Shown piece after piece: positions 26,064-34,281 of a stretch of 64,000 bases of DNA (the stretch's first letter is position 1; each line of letters starts with the position of its first letter). The stretch spans positions 43,501 to 107,500 of the forward strand of contig JADBEO010000007.1 in assembly GCA_031316315.1 (NCBI GenBank), in the 5' to 3' direction. The notes under the pieces are model-generated. The model was not told the DNA's origin and ran no database searches. It saw nothing but the letters and a program-made list of their open reading frames with translations. The position numbers were made by a program, and so were the translations under genes. The stretch is from Chelatococcus sambhunathii. Lineage in GTDB: Bacteria > Pseudomonadota > Alphaproteobacteria > Rhizobiales > Methylopilaceae.

Positions 26064-26912
26064 TCAATCGGCTCTGAGAAGACCGATCAGCGCGGCGGCG
26101 ACGTCATGGGGCCGCTCGTCCGCGACGTAGTGGCTGCAATTCGCGATCGAGCCGCCCGTCACATGGGTGGCGAACTCTTTGAGCATTGGGACCATGTGCG
26201 GGCCGAACCGTTGGTCGCCGCCCAGGGCGAGCACCGGCATATCAAGCGGCTGCTTCTTGTACTCGAGAGCCGCCGCATGATCGGCGTCGAGCGTGCGGTA
26301 CCATTCCATCCCGCCGCGGGTCCGGCCTGGAAGAGCCATCGCCTTGGCGTAGATCTCAATGTTTGCCGGATCGAAGACGCTGTGATCGTAGAACCGCTCG
26401 GCCATGAACGCCGACACGTAGTCGTATTCGCGACCGTGGATCAGCCGCTCCGGCAGATCACGGTTCTTGTGGAAGCCGAAGTGCCAGAGCCGAGCGATCG
26501 TCTCCTCCCATGCGCTCCAGCCGGGGAGCGGCACGTCGAGGACCGCGAGATGCGTGACGGCCTCCCGGTAGTTGGCCGCCTGCGCCAGCGCCACCATTCC
26601 GCCGACGTCATGTCCGCACACGGCGTAGCGTTCATGCCCGAGGGCGACCATGGTTTCGTGCGCGTCGCGCGCCAGCGTCGCCTTGTCGTAGCCGTCGAGC
26701 GGACAGTCGGAGAAACCCGCGCCGCGCAGATCGATGGCCACCACGCTCAAATGCTCAGCGAGCAGCGGCATCACGCCATGCCATTCCCACCAAGTTTCCG
26801 GCCAGCCATGAACCAGAAGGATCGACGGGCCGGAGCCTCCCGTGACCGCGTTGATCTTGACGCCATTCGCCGACGTCAATTGCTGGGCGAACCCCTTCAA
26901 AGTCGCGATCAT
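26064..26912 (-). CDS. Alpha/beta hydrolase, epoxide hydrolase/dehalogenase type
   Basis: 282 residues. It has the oxyanion motif VHGWPETWWEW (about 34-44) and the nucleophile elbow GHDVGGM, with Asp as nucleophile rather than Ser. The catalytic His is in NCSHYVADERP near the end. The cap domain lies between. The Asp nucleophile and GWPxTWxxW motif point to epoxide hydrolases or fluoroacetate/haloalkane dehalogenases; the substrate is unknown. It lies immediately left of the mobile island. Confidence 0.88.
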   Translation of the reverse strand: MIATLKGFAQQLTSANGVKINAVTGGSGPSILLVHGWPETWWEWHGVMPLLAEHLSVVAIDLRGAGFSDCPLDGYDKATLARDAHETMVALGHERYAVCGHDVGGMVALAQAANYREAVTHLAVLDVPLPGWSAWEETIARLWHFGFHKNRDLPERLIHGREYDYVSAFMAERFYDHSVFDPANIEIYAKAMALPGRTRGGMEWYRTLDADHAAALEYKKQPLDMPVLALGGDQRFGPHMVPMLKEFATHVTGGSIANCSHYVADERPHDVAAALIGLLRAD

Positions 26913-27499
26913 GATCGTATTCCGGTCAAAAGCTGACGGTGTCTAGATGTTAACTGTGCGTGGACTTGGAGGCCACGCCATCAGCCGTTGGCGAAAACAT
27001 AATCGTGTCGATTAGATTTGGAACTTACACAAATGTACTATCGGCGTTCAAACTTGTGCGGCAGTCAGCATCTTGCGCTTGGGTCTGGGTCTCTATCGGC
27101 ACGCGATGTTGACCTCATGAAACCGAGCGAACGCCGCCGGCCGGTCGGCCGGGGTTACGAGCCGCGTCCCAAGCGGGAACGAGTCCCCCTCGGGAGCCGT
27201 CGAGCCTTGGATTAGATTTGAGATGACGGCGAGGTGCGCCGTTCGCTCCAAGAGCCGCGCTCCGGGCAAGAAGCTGCGGCCTGATGACGGCGCTACTGGC
27301 CGACCGGCGCACGTCTAGCTAGCTGAATTAGCGCCCGGCCAATATTGGAATCAAGCCGGAAAAAGGGGGCGCTTCAGTCCCAGAACTTAACCGGAGAGGC
27401 TTGCATCAAGCTGACGTACTTGGCGTCCGCTAAGGGTCAAATTCGTAACGTAGACGAACGATTTACCATTCCGACATTCAACCCTTTTCATAGGCTGAC
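26913..27499. other. Intergenic region at the left side of the island
   Basis: No convincing gene. Base composition is less GC-rich than the flanks, and the motif GATTAGATTT occurs twice (about 27011 and 27212). This is the most likely place for the left end of the integrated element, but no copy of the tRNA-Arg end was recognised here. A short open frame at 27345-27605 is not supported by any family or ribosome binding site. Confidence 0.4.
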
Positions 27500-27515
27500 C
27501 AAATATGCATATTTG
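27500..27515. promoter_or_regulatory. 16-bp perfect AT-rich palindrome
   Basis: CAAATATGCATATTTG is exactly self-complementary and sits 31 bases before the first hairpin repeat. It is surrounded by AT-rich sequence, suitable for a promoter or a regulator or initiator binding site. It could drive the rightward structured transcript that ends at 27836. Confidence 0.45.
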
Positions 27516-27545
27516 TTGTTATTGGCTCTGAACGATTTCGCTGTT

Positions 27546-27772
27546 GCCGACCTCCCCGTGGGGTCGGCCGGAAACACGCGCTGGCGCTGGCCGCCGGAGA
27601 GCTGAAGTGATGCCGGCCTCTAACCAAGGTCGGCCGGAAAGTCGCCTTCAACTTCTCGCGTGAGTTGGAGGGGGACGATGCCGACCTCCTCGGGGGTCGG
27701 CCGGAAAGACGCGCTGGCGCTGGCCGCCGGAGAGCTGAAGTGATGCCGGCCTCTAACCAAGGTCGGCCGGAA
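27546..27772 (+). repeat. Four tandem hairpin repeats of 28-29 bases, 65-68 base period
   Basis: Units begin at 27546, 27612, 27680 and 27745. Each reads GCCGRCCTC, six or so variable loop bases, then GGTCGGCCGGAA(A), forming a 7-8 bp stem. Spacers are 36-39 bases. Blocks 27576-27639 and 27709-27772 are identical over 64 bases, so part of the array arose by duplication. The second spacer contains its own short stem (CAACT...AGTTG), and TGCAATCTGATTGCA follows the last unit. No cas genes are present. Confidence 0.85.
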
Positions 27773-27800
27773 GTTGCAATCTGATTGCAGTTTCCAAGAC

Positions 27801-27836
27801 AAAGCCGCCCGTCATGACGATGGGCGGCTTTTTTTC
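27801..27836 (+). terminator. Strong rho-independent terminator
   Basis: AAAGCCGCCC, an 11-base loop, then GGGCGGCTTT and further T, giving seven T in all. The long T-run is on the + strand, so it ends a rightward transcript coming from the repeat array. In the other direction only three T follow, so it is a weaker stop for the leftward primase gene, which ends at 27854. Confidence 0.85.
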
Positions 27837-27853
27837 TGCCGACGGGATGCTGC

Positions 27854-30800
27854 CTAGCCCGACGCGGCGCGTCGCCATGCCGCCATTCCGCGCTCGGCGA
27901 GGTCCTTGTCCACGCCGGAGATGCCGTCGATCGTCCGAGCCATGTCCTGGTCGGCCAGCGGGTTGTCGATCACGTACATGTAGCCTGCGACCGTCCTCGT
28001 CGCGGCTGGCCAATTCTCCTCCCGCTGAAAAGCCAGCTCGTACATCGCAATGGCGTCGTCGATCCGGGCGACCATCGGGTATCGAGCAGTCGCCGACCGC
28101 ACCAATGCCTCTCGCGCCAAACGCTGCTCAAATGGGTCCACGCCGCGGTTCAGCGCTTCCGTGCCCGGCGCGTCGATCTCGCCCTTCGTCCGAGCGCGCT
28201 CCGCTTCAGCCGCGTCGGAGAGCATGGCGCGAACGTTGAACAGGCGATCAACGACCGCGTCTTCGTGAAGCTCGGTCCCGAAGCAGACCCACAAGGGAGC
28301 CTGGATCCGGTGGATGTCACGCAGGCGGCCGGCGGCCTGACGGATCTCTTCGCAAGTCCACGCCAGATCGACCTGTCGGCCGCGCTCCGTCTGCATCTGC
28401 TCTATCGTGCGGATGAGGGTTCGGCCGTTGCGCATGAGCAGTCGCCGCGTCGTTCGCTCGCGGAACAGGCGGCCGCCCTTTACATCCATCCCGTCTCCGC
28501 ACGCGTCGACCGGATCGTAGCCGTCAGCGTCGTCATGGCCGAAGGCGGCGGCGAGCGCGTCGGCCGCCTCGACCGGCAGCTGGCTGCGGCCGATGGTGAT
28601 GAGCGCCGCGTGCTGACGCGCTCCGTCCAACCCTCTGAGCGCCCCGAAATGCCAAAAATCGATATTCGATGGCCAGGCCCAGGCCTCGTTGAAGAGAGCC
28701 TTCTCGATGTCGATCGTGGTGACGACGAGGACCCGCTGTCCACGGAACCTGAACGCGACCTTGGTGATGACGTCGCGCATCTTCTGGATGTTCCGCCGCG
28801 CGGTCTCGGCCTTGCGGCCGGCGTCCTTGTCGTCGCCGGGCTCGGTGTTGAAGGCGGCGTTCGAGAATAGGGCGTCGAGGCAGAGCGCGATCTTCAAGTT
28901 CGGAAGCGACGGGATCTCGTGCATCCGCGCATCGCGGGCGAAGAGCTTGTCGACGAGGGCTTTCTGCGCGCTGGCGTCCAAAATCACGATCGGTGTGTCA
29001 GCCCAGTTCGTCGACAGGCGCTCCGAGATGCGGATGTGGGTCCACCAGCCGTCGCGGGTTTTGAAGCGCAGCTGAAGCCGGGCGTCCTTGACGCCGTGGG
29101 CGCAGCGGGGTTCGCCCGGCAGCGCGATGTCGTCGGCCCGCAGGCGAGCCATGCGGTTACGAAGGACGCGGATGAGCGCCCGCTCGGCCGCGAGACCCTC
29201 GGCCTTCTGGTGGCCGTCGAGAGGCGCAGAGACCGTCTTGATGAAGTTGTCGACATCGCCACCCTGGTACGGGCGGATGGCTCGCTTGAGCTCGTCATCC
29301 CGCTCGAGGCACGCGGCCGCGGCGTCGAGCAGAGCGTCGCCGGTCAGGCCGGTCTGCGGACAGCGCCAGTCGATCAGAGCGCGGGCAGGTTCCGCAGCGC
29401 CCGGCCGCTTGGACTGCTGGGCCTCCATGGACTGCGTCACGATCTGCCAGAGGGTCTCACGGAGGTCTTGGACGCGGTTGCTGTCGATGACGCGATGCCG
29501 TTTCTTCATGCGAGGCGTCACACGGCCGTCGCGCGTCCCCAGGAGGTGCTCGCGCTTGGCTGCGTAGACCTTCACAGCAGACAGTGTCGGATCCTCGTCG
29601 ACCACGAGGAGCGCGCAGTTGTCCGTGAGGAAGGCTGGAGTGCCGTCGATCGAGAGATAGCTTCGGACGCAGATGACGATCGAGCAAGGCTCGAGCAAAG
29701 CCGGCTGGAGATAGTAGGCGCACCCGGCCTTCAGAGCGCACTCGATCGGCTTCACATCTTGGCTCGCTACAACCTGCAGGCCGCTGCGGGCGGCCTTGGT
29801 CTGCGTGCACAGCGCCGAGGAATCGACGCCAGCGAGCGCAATCGCGTCGTGAAGGGCGCGAACGGGGCACGGCGCCTTCGAGCGCCCGATCCACAGGCCG
29901 ACGGCGATGCCGCGTTCGACAGGCCCGGGAGCGCTGCGGAAGTCCGGCATCGCGGTCTCGAGACCGGCCGGCGCGGCGACTGCGCGAACCTCGTAATTCC
30001 AATCCTTAACCTTGCGGAGCAAGTCGACCGCGTTGTCGTAGTTCGGAACAGCGAACACGATGCGTTGACCCTTCAGCAGATGCCCGCGTTCCTGGCAGAG
30101 CTCGCAGAGTGTCTGCAGAAAGGTCGTGCTCTTCCCGACGCCCGGGTTAGCCTTGACGATGTCCAGCGCCCGCTTGTCGTCGCCGCGGACAACCGCCTCG
30201 AAGACCGCGATCGCGATCTCGCGGATGCGCGCGGTCGCCATCGAGGCGATGCGCTTGCGCACCTTCACGTCCCGGATCCGGCGACGGGGCGTTGCGCGAT
30301 TGACCGTTTCCTCGGTCTCTCCGGGCTCGGTCGTCACCTGCCGGGTCGTCGCCGATGCGTCGGAATCGAATGCGGCCTTCGTGATCCAGTCCAGCCCGTC
30401 ATTGCTCGTGGCGACGACCTCGGCCGGCAGACGCTTGATCTCGGTCGTCTGAGCCCGGCGCGCCGGCGTCACCTTGCCTGCGAGCAGCCTACGGGCGACA
30501 ACCCGGAGCTTGGCGGAGACGGTCTTCACCAGCACGTTGCCGGACCACTCCCGACCGCGATCCTCCGCCTCGGTGGTCTCGTGCCATGCAGCGATGACCG
30601 CGCTGCGCAGCTTCTTAATGTCCGCGTCAGTGTATTCCCCGGCCGGGTTGTACCGGACCACGGCGAACGTCATCTGAGTCAGCCACTTCTCGCGGCCGTC
30701 GCAGATCCGACCGGTCGCGGGATTGCGCCGCCAAAGGTCAGGCCGTTCGGCGAGAGTCGGCACGAGTACGTCGCCCACAAGCTTGGGCGGGATCGAGGCG

Positions 30801-31513
30801 TCGACAGCGACGCCCTCCGACCGCGTGGCATCGAGCCCGACCTCTAGCGCGAGGCGACGCTCGAACAGGTCGACCTGCTGCTCGGTGATGACCCGGAGCC
30901 GATCGACCTCGAAGAGGTTGAGGTTCGAGTGCTCGAAGCGCCGGCCGGCCCAATGAATTCCATCGATCGTAACCGCATGATCGCGGGCGATGATTTCGAC
31001 GCTCTCGTGCTCGTCTCCTTCCTCGACCTCTGCGAGGCGGATCACGCGCTTCGTGAATGTCGCCGCTGAAGGCAGGCGGTAGCAAAGCATCCAGCGCGGT
31101 TCGCGGCCGACGCGCCAGTGCTCCGCCGAACCGAACACGTCTTCGGCGAGCCGACGCACGATCGCCGAACGAGGTCCGACGTCGCCATCGATGACGATGA
31201 GGTTCCCGCTCGGCGGCCCAGCGAGGACAGCCGTGTTCTCGAACTTCGCCTGGCTCGTCCACCGCGCGAATTCTTCGTCGCTGGCCGCCTGCTCGCGCAG
31301 CGCGCCCCAGGCGAGCATCTTGCCGTCAATCAGGGCCGGTACGCGACCGGGCCCGCGCTGCTGCGGGAAAGTAGCAAAACCGCGGGCGCGCCACGCGGGA
31401 CCAGCGATAGCGAAATCGCATGGGCTTGGTCCGAAGACGGCTTCGAAGTCGTCGTCGTCAGCGCACACGTCTGCTGGCGCGTGCGTTTTGCCCGCGCCGG
31501 GGAGGTCGAACAT
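27854..31513 (-). CDS. Large primase-polymerase/helicase-like replication protein of the island
   Basis: 1219 residues. The N-terminal part resembles the bifunctional primase-polymerase fold: WRARGFATFPQQ, GNLIVIDGD with the acidic pair near 108-111, and ARDHAVTIDGIHWAGRRF. The middle has a P-loop (ANPGVGKSTTFLQ, about residue 457) and a DE-type Walker B (ALLVVDEDP, about 638), so the second half is a helicase/NTPase. A Cys-rich stretch (CALKAGCAYYLQPALLEPC) may bind zinc or an iron-sulfur cluster between them. The arrangement recalls P4-alpha and other plasmid/satellite primase-helicases. The start ATG 31513 lacks a clear ribosome binding site; a later start is possible. Confidence 0.7.
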   Translation of the reverse strand: MFDLPGAGKTHAPADVCADDDDFEAVFGPSPCDFAIAGPAWRARGFATFPQQRGPGRVPALIDGKMLAWGALREQAASDEEFARWTSQAKFENTAVLAGPPSGNLIVIDGDVGPRSAIVRRLAEDVFGSAEHWRVGREPRWMLCYRLPSAATFTKRVIRLAEVEEGDEHESVEIIARDHAVTIDGIHWAGRRFEHSNLNLFEVDRLRVITEQQVDLFERRLALEVGLDATRSEGVAVDASIPPKLVGDVLVPTLAERPDLWRRNPATGRICDGREKWLTQMTFAVVRYNPAGEYTDADIKKLRSAVIAAWHETTEAEDRGREWSGNVLVKTVSAKLRVVARRLLAGKVTPARRAQTTEIKRLPAEVVATSNDGLDWITKAAFDSDASATTRQVTTEPGETEETVNRATPRRRIRDVKVRKRIASMATARIREIAIAVFEAVVRGDDKRALDIVKANPGVGKSTTFLQTLCELCQERGHLLKGQRIVFAVPNYDNAVDLLRKVKDWNYEVRAVAAPAGLETAMPDFRSAPGPVERGIAVGLWIGRSKAPCPVRALHDAIALAGVDSSALCTQTKAARSGLQVVASQDVKPIECALKAGCAYYLQPALLEPCSIVICVRSYLSIDGTPAFLTDNCALLVVDEDPTLSAVKVYAAKREHLLGTRDGRVTPRMKKRHRVIDSNRVQDLRETLWQIVTQSMEAQQSKRPGAAEPARALIDWRCPQTGLTGDALLDAAAACLERDDELKRAIRPYQGGDVDNFIKTVSAPLDGHQKAEGLAAERALIRVLRNRMARLRADDIALPGEPRCAHGVKDARLQLRFKTRDGWWTHIRISERLSTNWADTPIVILDASAQKALVDKLFARDARMHEIPSLPNLKIALCLDALFSNAAFNTEPGDDKDAGRKAETARRNIQKMRDVITKVAFRFRGQRVLVVTTIDIEKALFNEAWAWPSNIDFWHFGALRGLDGARQHAALITIGRSQLPVEAADALAAAFGHDDADGYDPVDACGDGMDVKGGRLFRERTTRRLLMRNGRTLIRTIEQMQTERGRQVDLAWTCEEIRQAAGRLRDIHRIQAPLWVCFGTELHEDAVVDRLFNVRAMLSDAAEAERARTKGEIDAPGTEALNRGVDPFEQRLAREALVRSATARYPMVARIDDAIAMYELAFQREENWPAATRTVAGYMYVIDNPLADQDMARTIDGISGVDKDLAERGMAAWRRAASG

Positions 31514-32017
31514 CTGGAACTCGGCACTTCAACGATGGCGTCAGTGGTCAGGTGTCAGGCCTGGCCACGAATCCGAGTATCGCGGATGCCCTCGCCTTTG
31601 ACAAGCTTCGTCAAAGACGAGCTTAAGACGACTTGCCGGCCCCTCGATGGTTCGACCCTGGCTGCCCGACGCTTCGAAAGCAGCCCAACGGCCCCAAGGA
31701 TTTTAAGATTTCTTGATTCAATGAATTCCTTCGAATTTCGAACGATTCATCGTCCAATTCCCAATTACTGAAACGAAAGAATATTCAGAAATCGCCGATT
31801 TGAGGGATTTGCGCACTAGTGGGGTGTACAAACGCGTGAGAGTCTGAACCAACGCGGTGCAAATCGGTTCGAATTCCTACGCATGCCACGGCCCAATATC
31901 GACAGCTTCGTATCCCCTCGTGAGCTTCCGAGGCGAGACGCCGAAATGAAGGTCTTCGTAGAGACCGTCAGGGCCAAAGGTCTCGCTGCCAGAGACGTCT
32001 GTTAATCCGGCCGGCCG
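31514..32017. promoter_or_regulatory. Divergent AT-rich control region of the island
   Basis: This 500-base gap separates the leftward primase-helicase gene from a rightward set of small genes. It includes the most AT-rich stretch of the area (about 31690-31800), suitable for both promoters and possibly an origin. I see no convincing gene. A sequence near 31870 resembles a tRNA T-loop but has no matching stem. Confidence 0.4.
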
Positions 32018-32137
32018 ATGAACACGGTCATGTTCGAGCGCTTCATGCGCGGGCCGTGGCCGGACGTATCACTAAGGCGCGCCATGCCGTTGGTCGATTC
32101 CGCGGTGGCCGCGCGCCCGAAGTCTGTGGCCGCCTGA
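32018..32137 (+). CDS. Very small island ORF, unknown
   Basis: 39 residues beginning MNTVMFERFMRGPWPDVSLR. Its stop lies ten bases before the next start and overlaps that gene's AGGA ribosome binding site, the arrangement expected for coupled translation. No family recognised. It could be a leader peptide or a fragment of a longer protein broken by indels like its neighbours. Confidence 0.3.
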   Translation: MNTVMFERFMRGPWPDVSLRRAMPLVDSAVAARPKSVAA

Positions 32138-32146
32138 GGACATGCC

Positions 32147-32494
32147 ATGCAGGTGGCGGTCCGCAATCCTTCAAATCGGACCCACGTCACCCGCCATGCC
32201 CTGCGGCGCTACGCCGAGCGCGTCGCCGGCTAGCCGGCGATGAGCGATTGAGCGACTGGGAAGCCTTAAGGGCCCTCCGCGAGCGTGGCGTCGATCTGAA
32301 GGCCTTGCGCGCCCGGCTCGTGGACGTTGCCACTAAGGCGTCCGCCATGCCCCTGACTGTCGGTATCCGGAAGTTCCGGTTCGTGGTCGACGACATGCAC
32401 GCCTAGGTCCGAGGACGACGTGATCACCACCGTCATGCCCGTCGAGCAGGTGCGAGACCGGCGCTGGCGTCGTCCCCGACACGCGCGATCATGA
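32147..32494 (+). pseudogene. Island hypothetical protein broken by two frameshifts
   Basis: Starts at ATG 32147 after an AGGA site. The frame runs MQVAVRNPSNRTHVTRHALR to ERVAG, hits a stop, and continues in a second frame as DERLSDWEALRALRERGVDL and SAMPLTVGIRKFRFVVDDMH. It ends in a third frame as SEDDVITTVMPVEQVRDRRW to 32494. Joined, it is about 115 residues and resembles small proteins of alphaproteobacterial phages and islands in overall pattern. The ending VITTVMPVEQVRDRRW is a natural C-terminus. The stop overlaps the next gene's ATG. Confidence 0.55.
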
Positions 32495-33013
32495 AGGTCC
32501 TCACGATCGACATGGCGACCAAGCTCGGCTGGTGCGTCGTCTCGGGCGACGTCTGGCTCTCGGGCTCGGTGGACCTCGGCGTTGGCAAGCCGGCCTCGCC
32601 GCTATCGGCCCAGCACAACTACATCTGCGGCCGCGCGCTCGCGTTCCTCACGGAGCTTGCCGCGGCGCACCGTCCGGGACGCCATCGTGATCGAGCTTCC
32701 GAACTTCCGCGGCGCCGGGATCCGTCTGCTGTTCGGGCTGATCGGGGTCGCTCACGCCGTCGCGGCGTCGATCGGCACGCAGTCTACGACCGTCGAAGTC
32801 AGCAAATGGCTTTCGGTGGTCCTGGGCCAAGGCGGCCCGTCCACCGAGGAAGCGGACCGGAGGATCCTTGCCTTCGCCCGCAGCCGCGTCCCGACGGTCG
32901 CGAGCGACGACGAGGCCGACGCGATCGGCATCGCCGAATGGGCGCTGCAACGGCTGGTCCTGAAAACGTTTAGGGGCGGTCGTTCCGCACTAATGCAGTG
33001 CAAGGCCGCGTGA
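32491..33013 (+). pseudogene. RuvC-fold nuclease-like protein with one frameshift
   Basis: ATG 32491 opens MKVLTIDMATKLGWCVVSGD, the first RuvC/RNase-H strand with its catalytic Asp. After AAAH the frame is lost near 32669. It resumes as RDAIVIELPNFRGAGIRLLF, giving the second acidic residue, and ends with DDEADAIGIAEWALQRL, the D-x-x-D third site. The protein of about 173 residues has all RuvC-type acidic positions across two frames. Phage and island relatives act as Holliday-junction resolvases. One extra base explains the break. Confidence 0.65.
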
Positions 33014-33097
33014 GAATCTGACGGGCGACTGGTCCGTCAGAGGTTCCCGAATGCCGTCCAAGGTGAAGATGTCAGCGCTGTTCGCGGCGCGCACGTC

Positions 33098-33268
33098 ATG
33101 GCGATCTGCGCGGTCGTCCTCGAGGCGAGCCACACCGGCGAGATGCAGGAGAACCGGCCTCAGCTCGCCTCGGCGGCCGACCTGATCGTGACGATGACGG
33201 CGGAGGAGAAGGCCCGACAGCGCGTCGAAGAAGCGCCTTACTCTGAGGCGCTGGACTTCGCCGCCTGA
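33098..33268 (+). CDS. Small island protein of unknown function
   Basis: 56 residues from ATG 33098 (MAICAVVLEASHTGEMQENR, ending EEAPYSEALDFAA). An ATG at 33051 in another frame gives MPSKVKMSALFAA just upstream, so the true protein may start there and carry one more single-base break. It faces the HsdR-N-type gene tail to tail across two bases. No family recognised. Confidence 0.4.
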   Translation: MAICAVVLEASHTGEMQENRPQLASAADLIVTMTAEEKARQRVEEAPYSEALDFAA

Positions 33269-33270
33269 CG

Positions 33271-34281
33271 TCACTTGATGAAGATGTCGAACGTGCCGTC
33301 GGCGGTCAGAACTTCCTGACCCATGATGCCGTAGTCGATCTCAAAGGTGCCCCGGAAGCGACCATCCTCGAGGTAGCCGATCGCCTGGGTGCGCGCGTTC
33401 ATGGCGAAGTCCATCGGCGCGACCATCCCGGCCGGCAGATTCGGGATGTCCGGAAGCGGCGTTCCGGCCTTGATCAGGCCCTTTGACAAGCCCTGGAAGA
33501 TGGTCGGCATGGCCGGGTCGGTCGACACGAATTCGTCGGCGGTCTCGAACGTGTAGAACTCGATGCCAGCCAGCTTGTTGAAGTCGTCCCAGCTCTTGAT
33601 GGGGGCTGCTAGCTCGAGCTCGCCGACGATCTTGCCCTCGGCGTTTCTCTGGACCGCTCGGCCCGTCGGCGTCGCGCGGAAGCCTGGAACGGCGTCGTTC
33701 TCCACGCCGCCGAGCTTGTGGTGATCGTAGACGACGCTACCGCCGATGATGGTCACTCTCGGGCCGTAGCCTTCGGCGAGCGGTTTTCCTGGGTCCATGG
33801 GCCGGAACGTATAGCGCTTGATTGCGTCAGGCCCGAGGACGTTCCGAATCTCCATGAGGCGCTCGCCGGTCTCCTCGGCGCGCCAGGTGAAGGCTGGCGT
33901 CTCGGGCTGCGCGAACCGGTAGACCCGGAACTCGCGGCCGTTGGTGACGACCGAATAGCAGCCGCCGATCTCGGGATGAGCCGTGTAGCTGTGCGCCTGG
34001 TGGGCGTCCTCGAGCGTCAGCGCCTCGTTCGGGCCCTTGGCCTCGATCGTCCAGCGGCCAAACCCTCGGGCTTCGCAGATGTAGTCCGCTCGGCCGCGCA
34101 GCTCAGGGTCTGTCGGCTTCTTGTGGCCCAGGAACTCCCGAGAGTATTTTAGCGAGACCTCGCGCCGGATGTCGTTCTCGGTCCCCTTGGCGTAGCCCAG
34201 GTTTCTGAGGAGCGGCATGATAATGTCCTCGCGGACGTCGCTCTCATTCTGCAGGGCGTCGATCAAGCTCCGCTCGAACAT
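33271..34281 (-). CDS. HsdR N-terminal-domain nuclease-like protein
   Basis: 336 residues from ATG 34281, whose first base is the last base of the upstream stop (TGATG). The N-terminal half matches the nuclease domain of type I restriction subunit R: ESDVREDIIMPLLRNLGY, then GRADYICEARGFGRWTIEAK, a PD-(D/E)xK core with D-x(n)-E-x-K, then AHSYTAHPEIGGCYSVVTNG. No helicase domain follows; the C-terminal half (about 170-336) is unassigned. Stand-alone HsdR-N proteins occur in phages and islands. Co-transcribed with a zinc-finger protein, it could be a DNA-degrading defence or exclusion effector. Confidence 0.75.
   Translation of the reverse strand: MFERSLIDALQNESDVREDIIMPLLRNLGYAKGTENDIRREVSLKYSREFLGHKKPTDPELRGRADYICEARGFGRWTIEAKGPNEALTLEDAHQAHSYTAHPEIGGCYSVVTNGREFRVYRFAQPETPAFTWRAEETGERLMEIRNVLGPDAIKRYTFRPMDPGKPLAEGYGPRVTIIGGSVVYDHHKLGGVENDAVPGFRATPTGRAVQRNAEGKIVGELELAAPIKSWDDFNKLAGIEFYTFETADEFVSTDPAMPTIFQGLSKGLIKAGTPLPDIPNLPAGMVAPMDFAMNARTQAIGYLEDGRFRGTFEIDYGIMGQEVLTADGTFDIFIK

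Larger units (their letters stand above)
27520..27836 (+). ncRNA. Candidate structured non-coding RNA containing hairpin repeats
   Basis: About 320 bases without coding potential contain four GC-rich hairpins at regular spacing and end in a strong intrinsic terminator oriented rightward. No gene on the + strand needs that terminator, so an untranslated transcript is the simplest reading. The 5' end is a guess, placed after the AT-rich palindrome. An origin or iteron region for the neighbouring primase-helicase is the main alternative. Confidence 0.4.

Noticed and set aside
27345..27605. 86-residue gene
   Set aside because: It runs into the hairpin repeats, has no ribosome binding site and no recognisable family.
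27546..27772. CRISPR array
   Set aside because: Repeat length and spacing look right, but the units vary in their loops, two spacers are almost identical and no cas genes are near.
31866..31896. tRNA remnant or attachment site
   Set aside because: Contains GGTTCGAATTCCT and ends near GCCA like a tRNA T-arm, but no stem pairs with it and similarity to the tRNA-Arg end is only partial.
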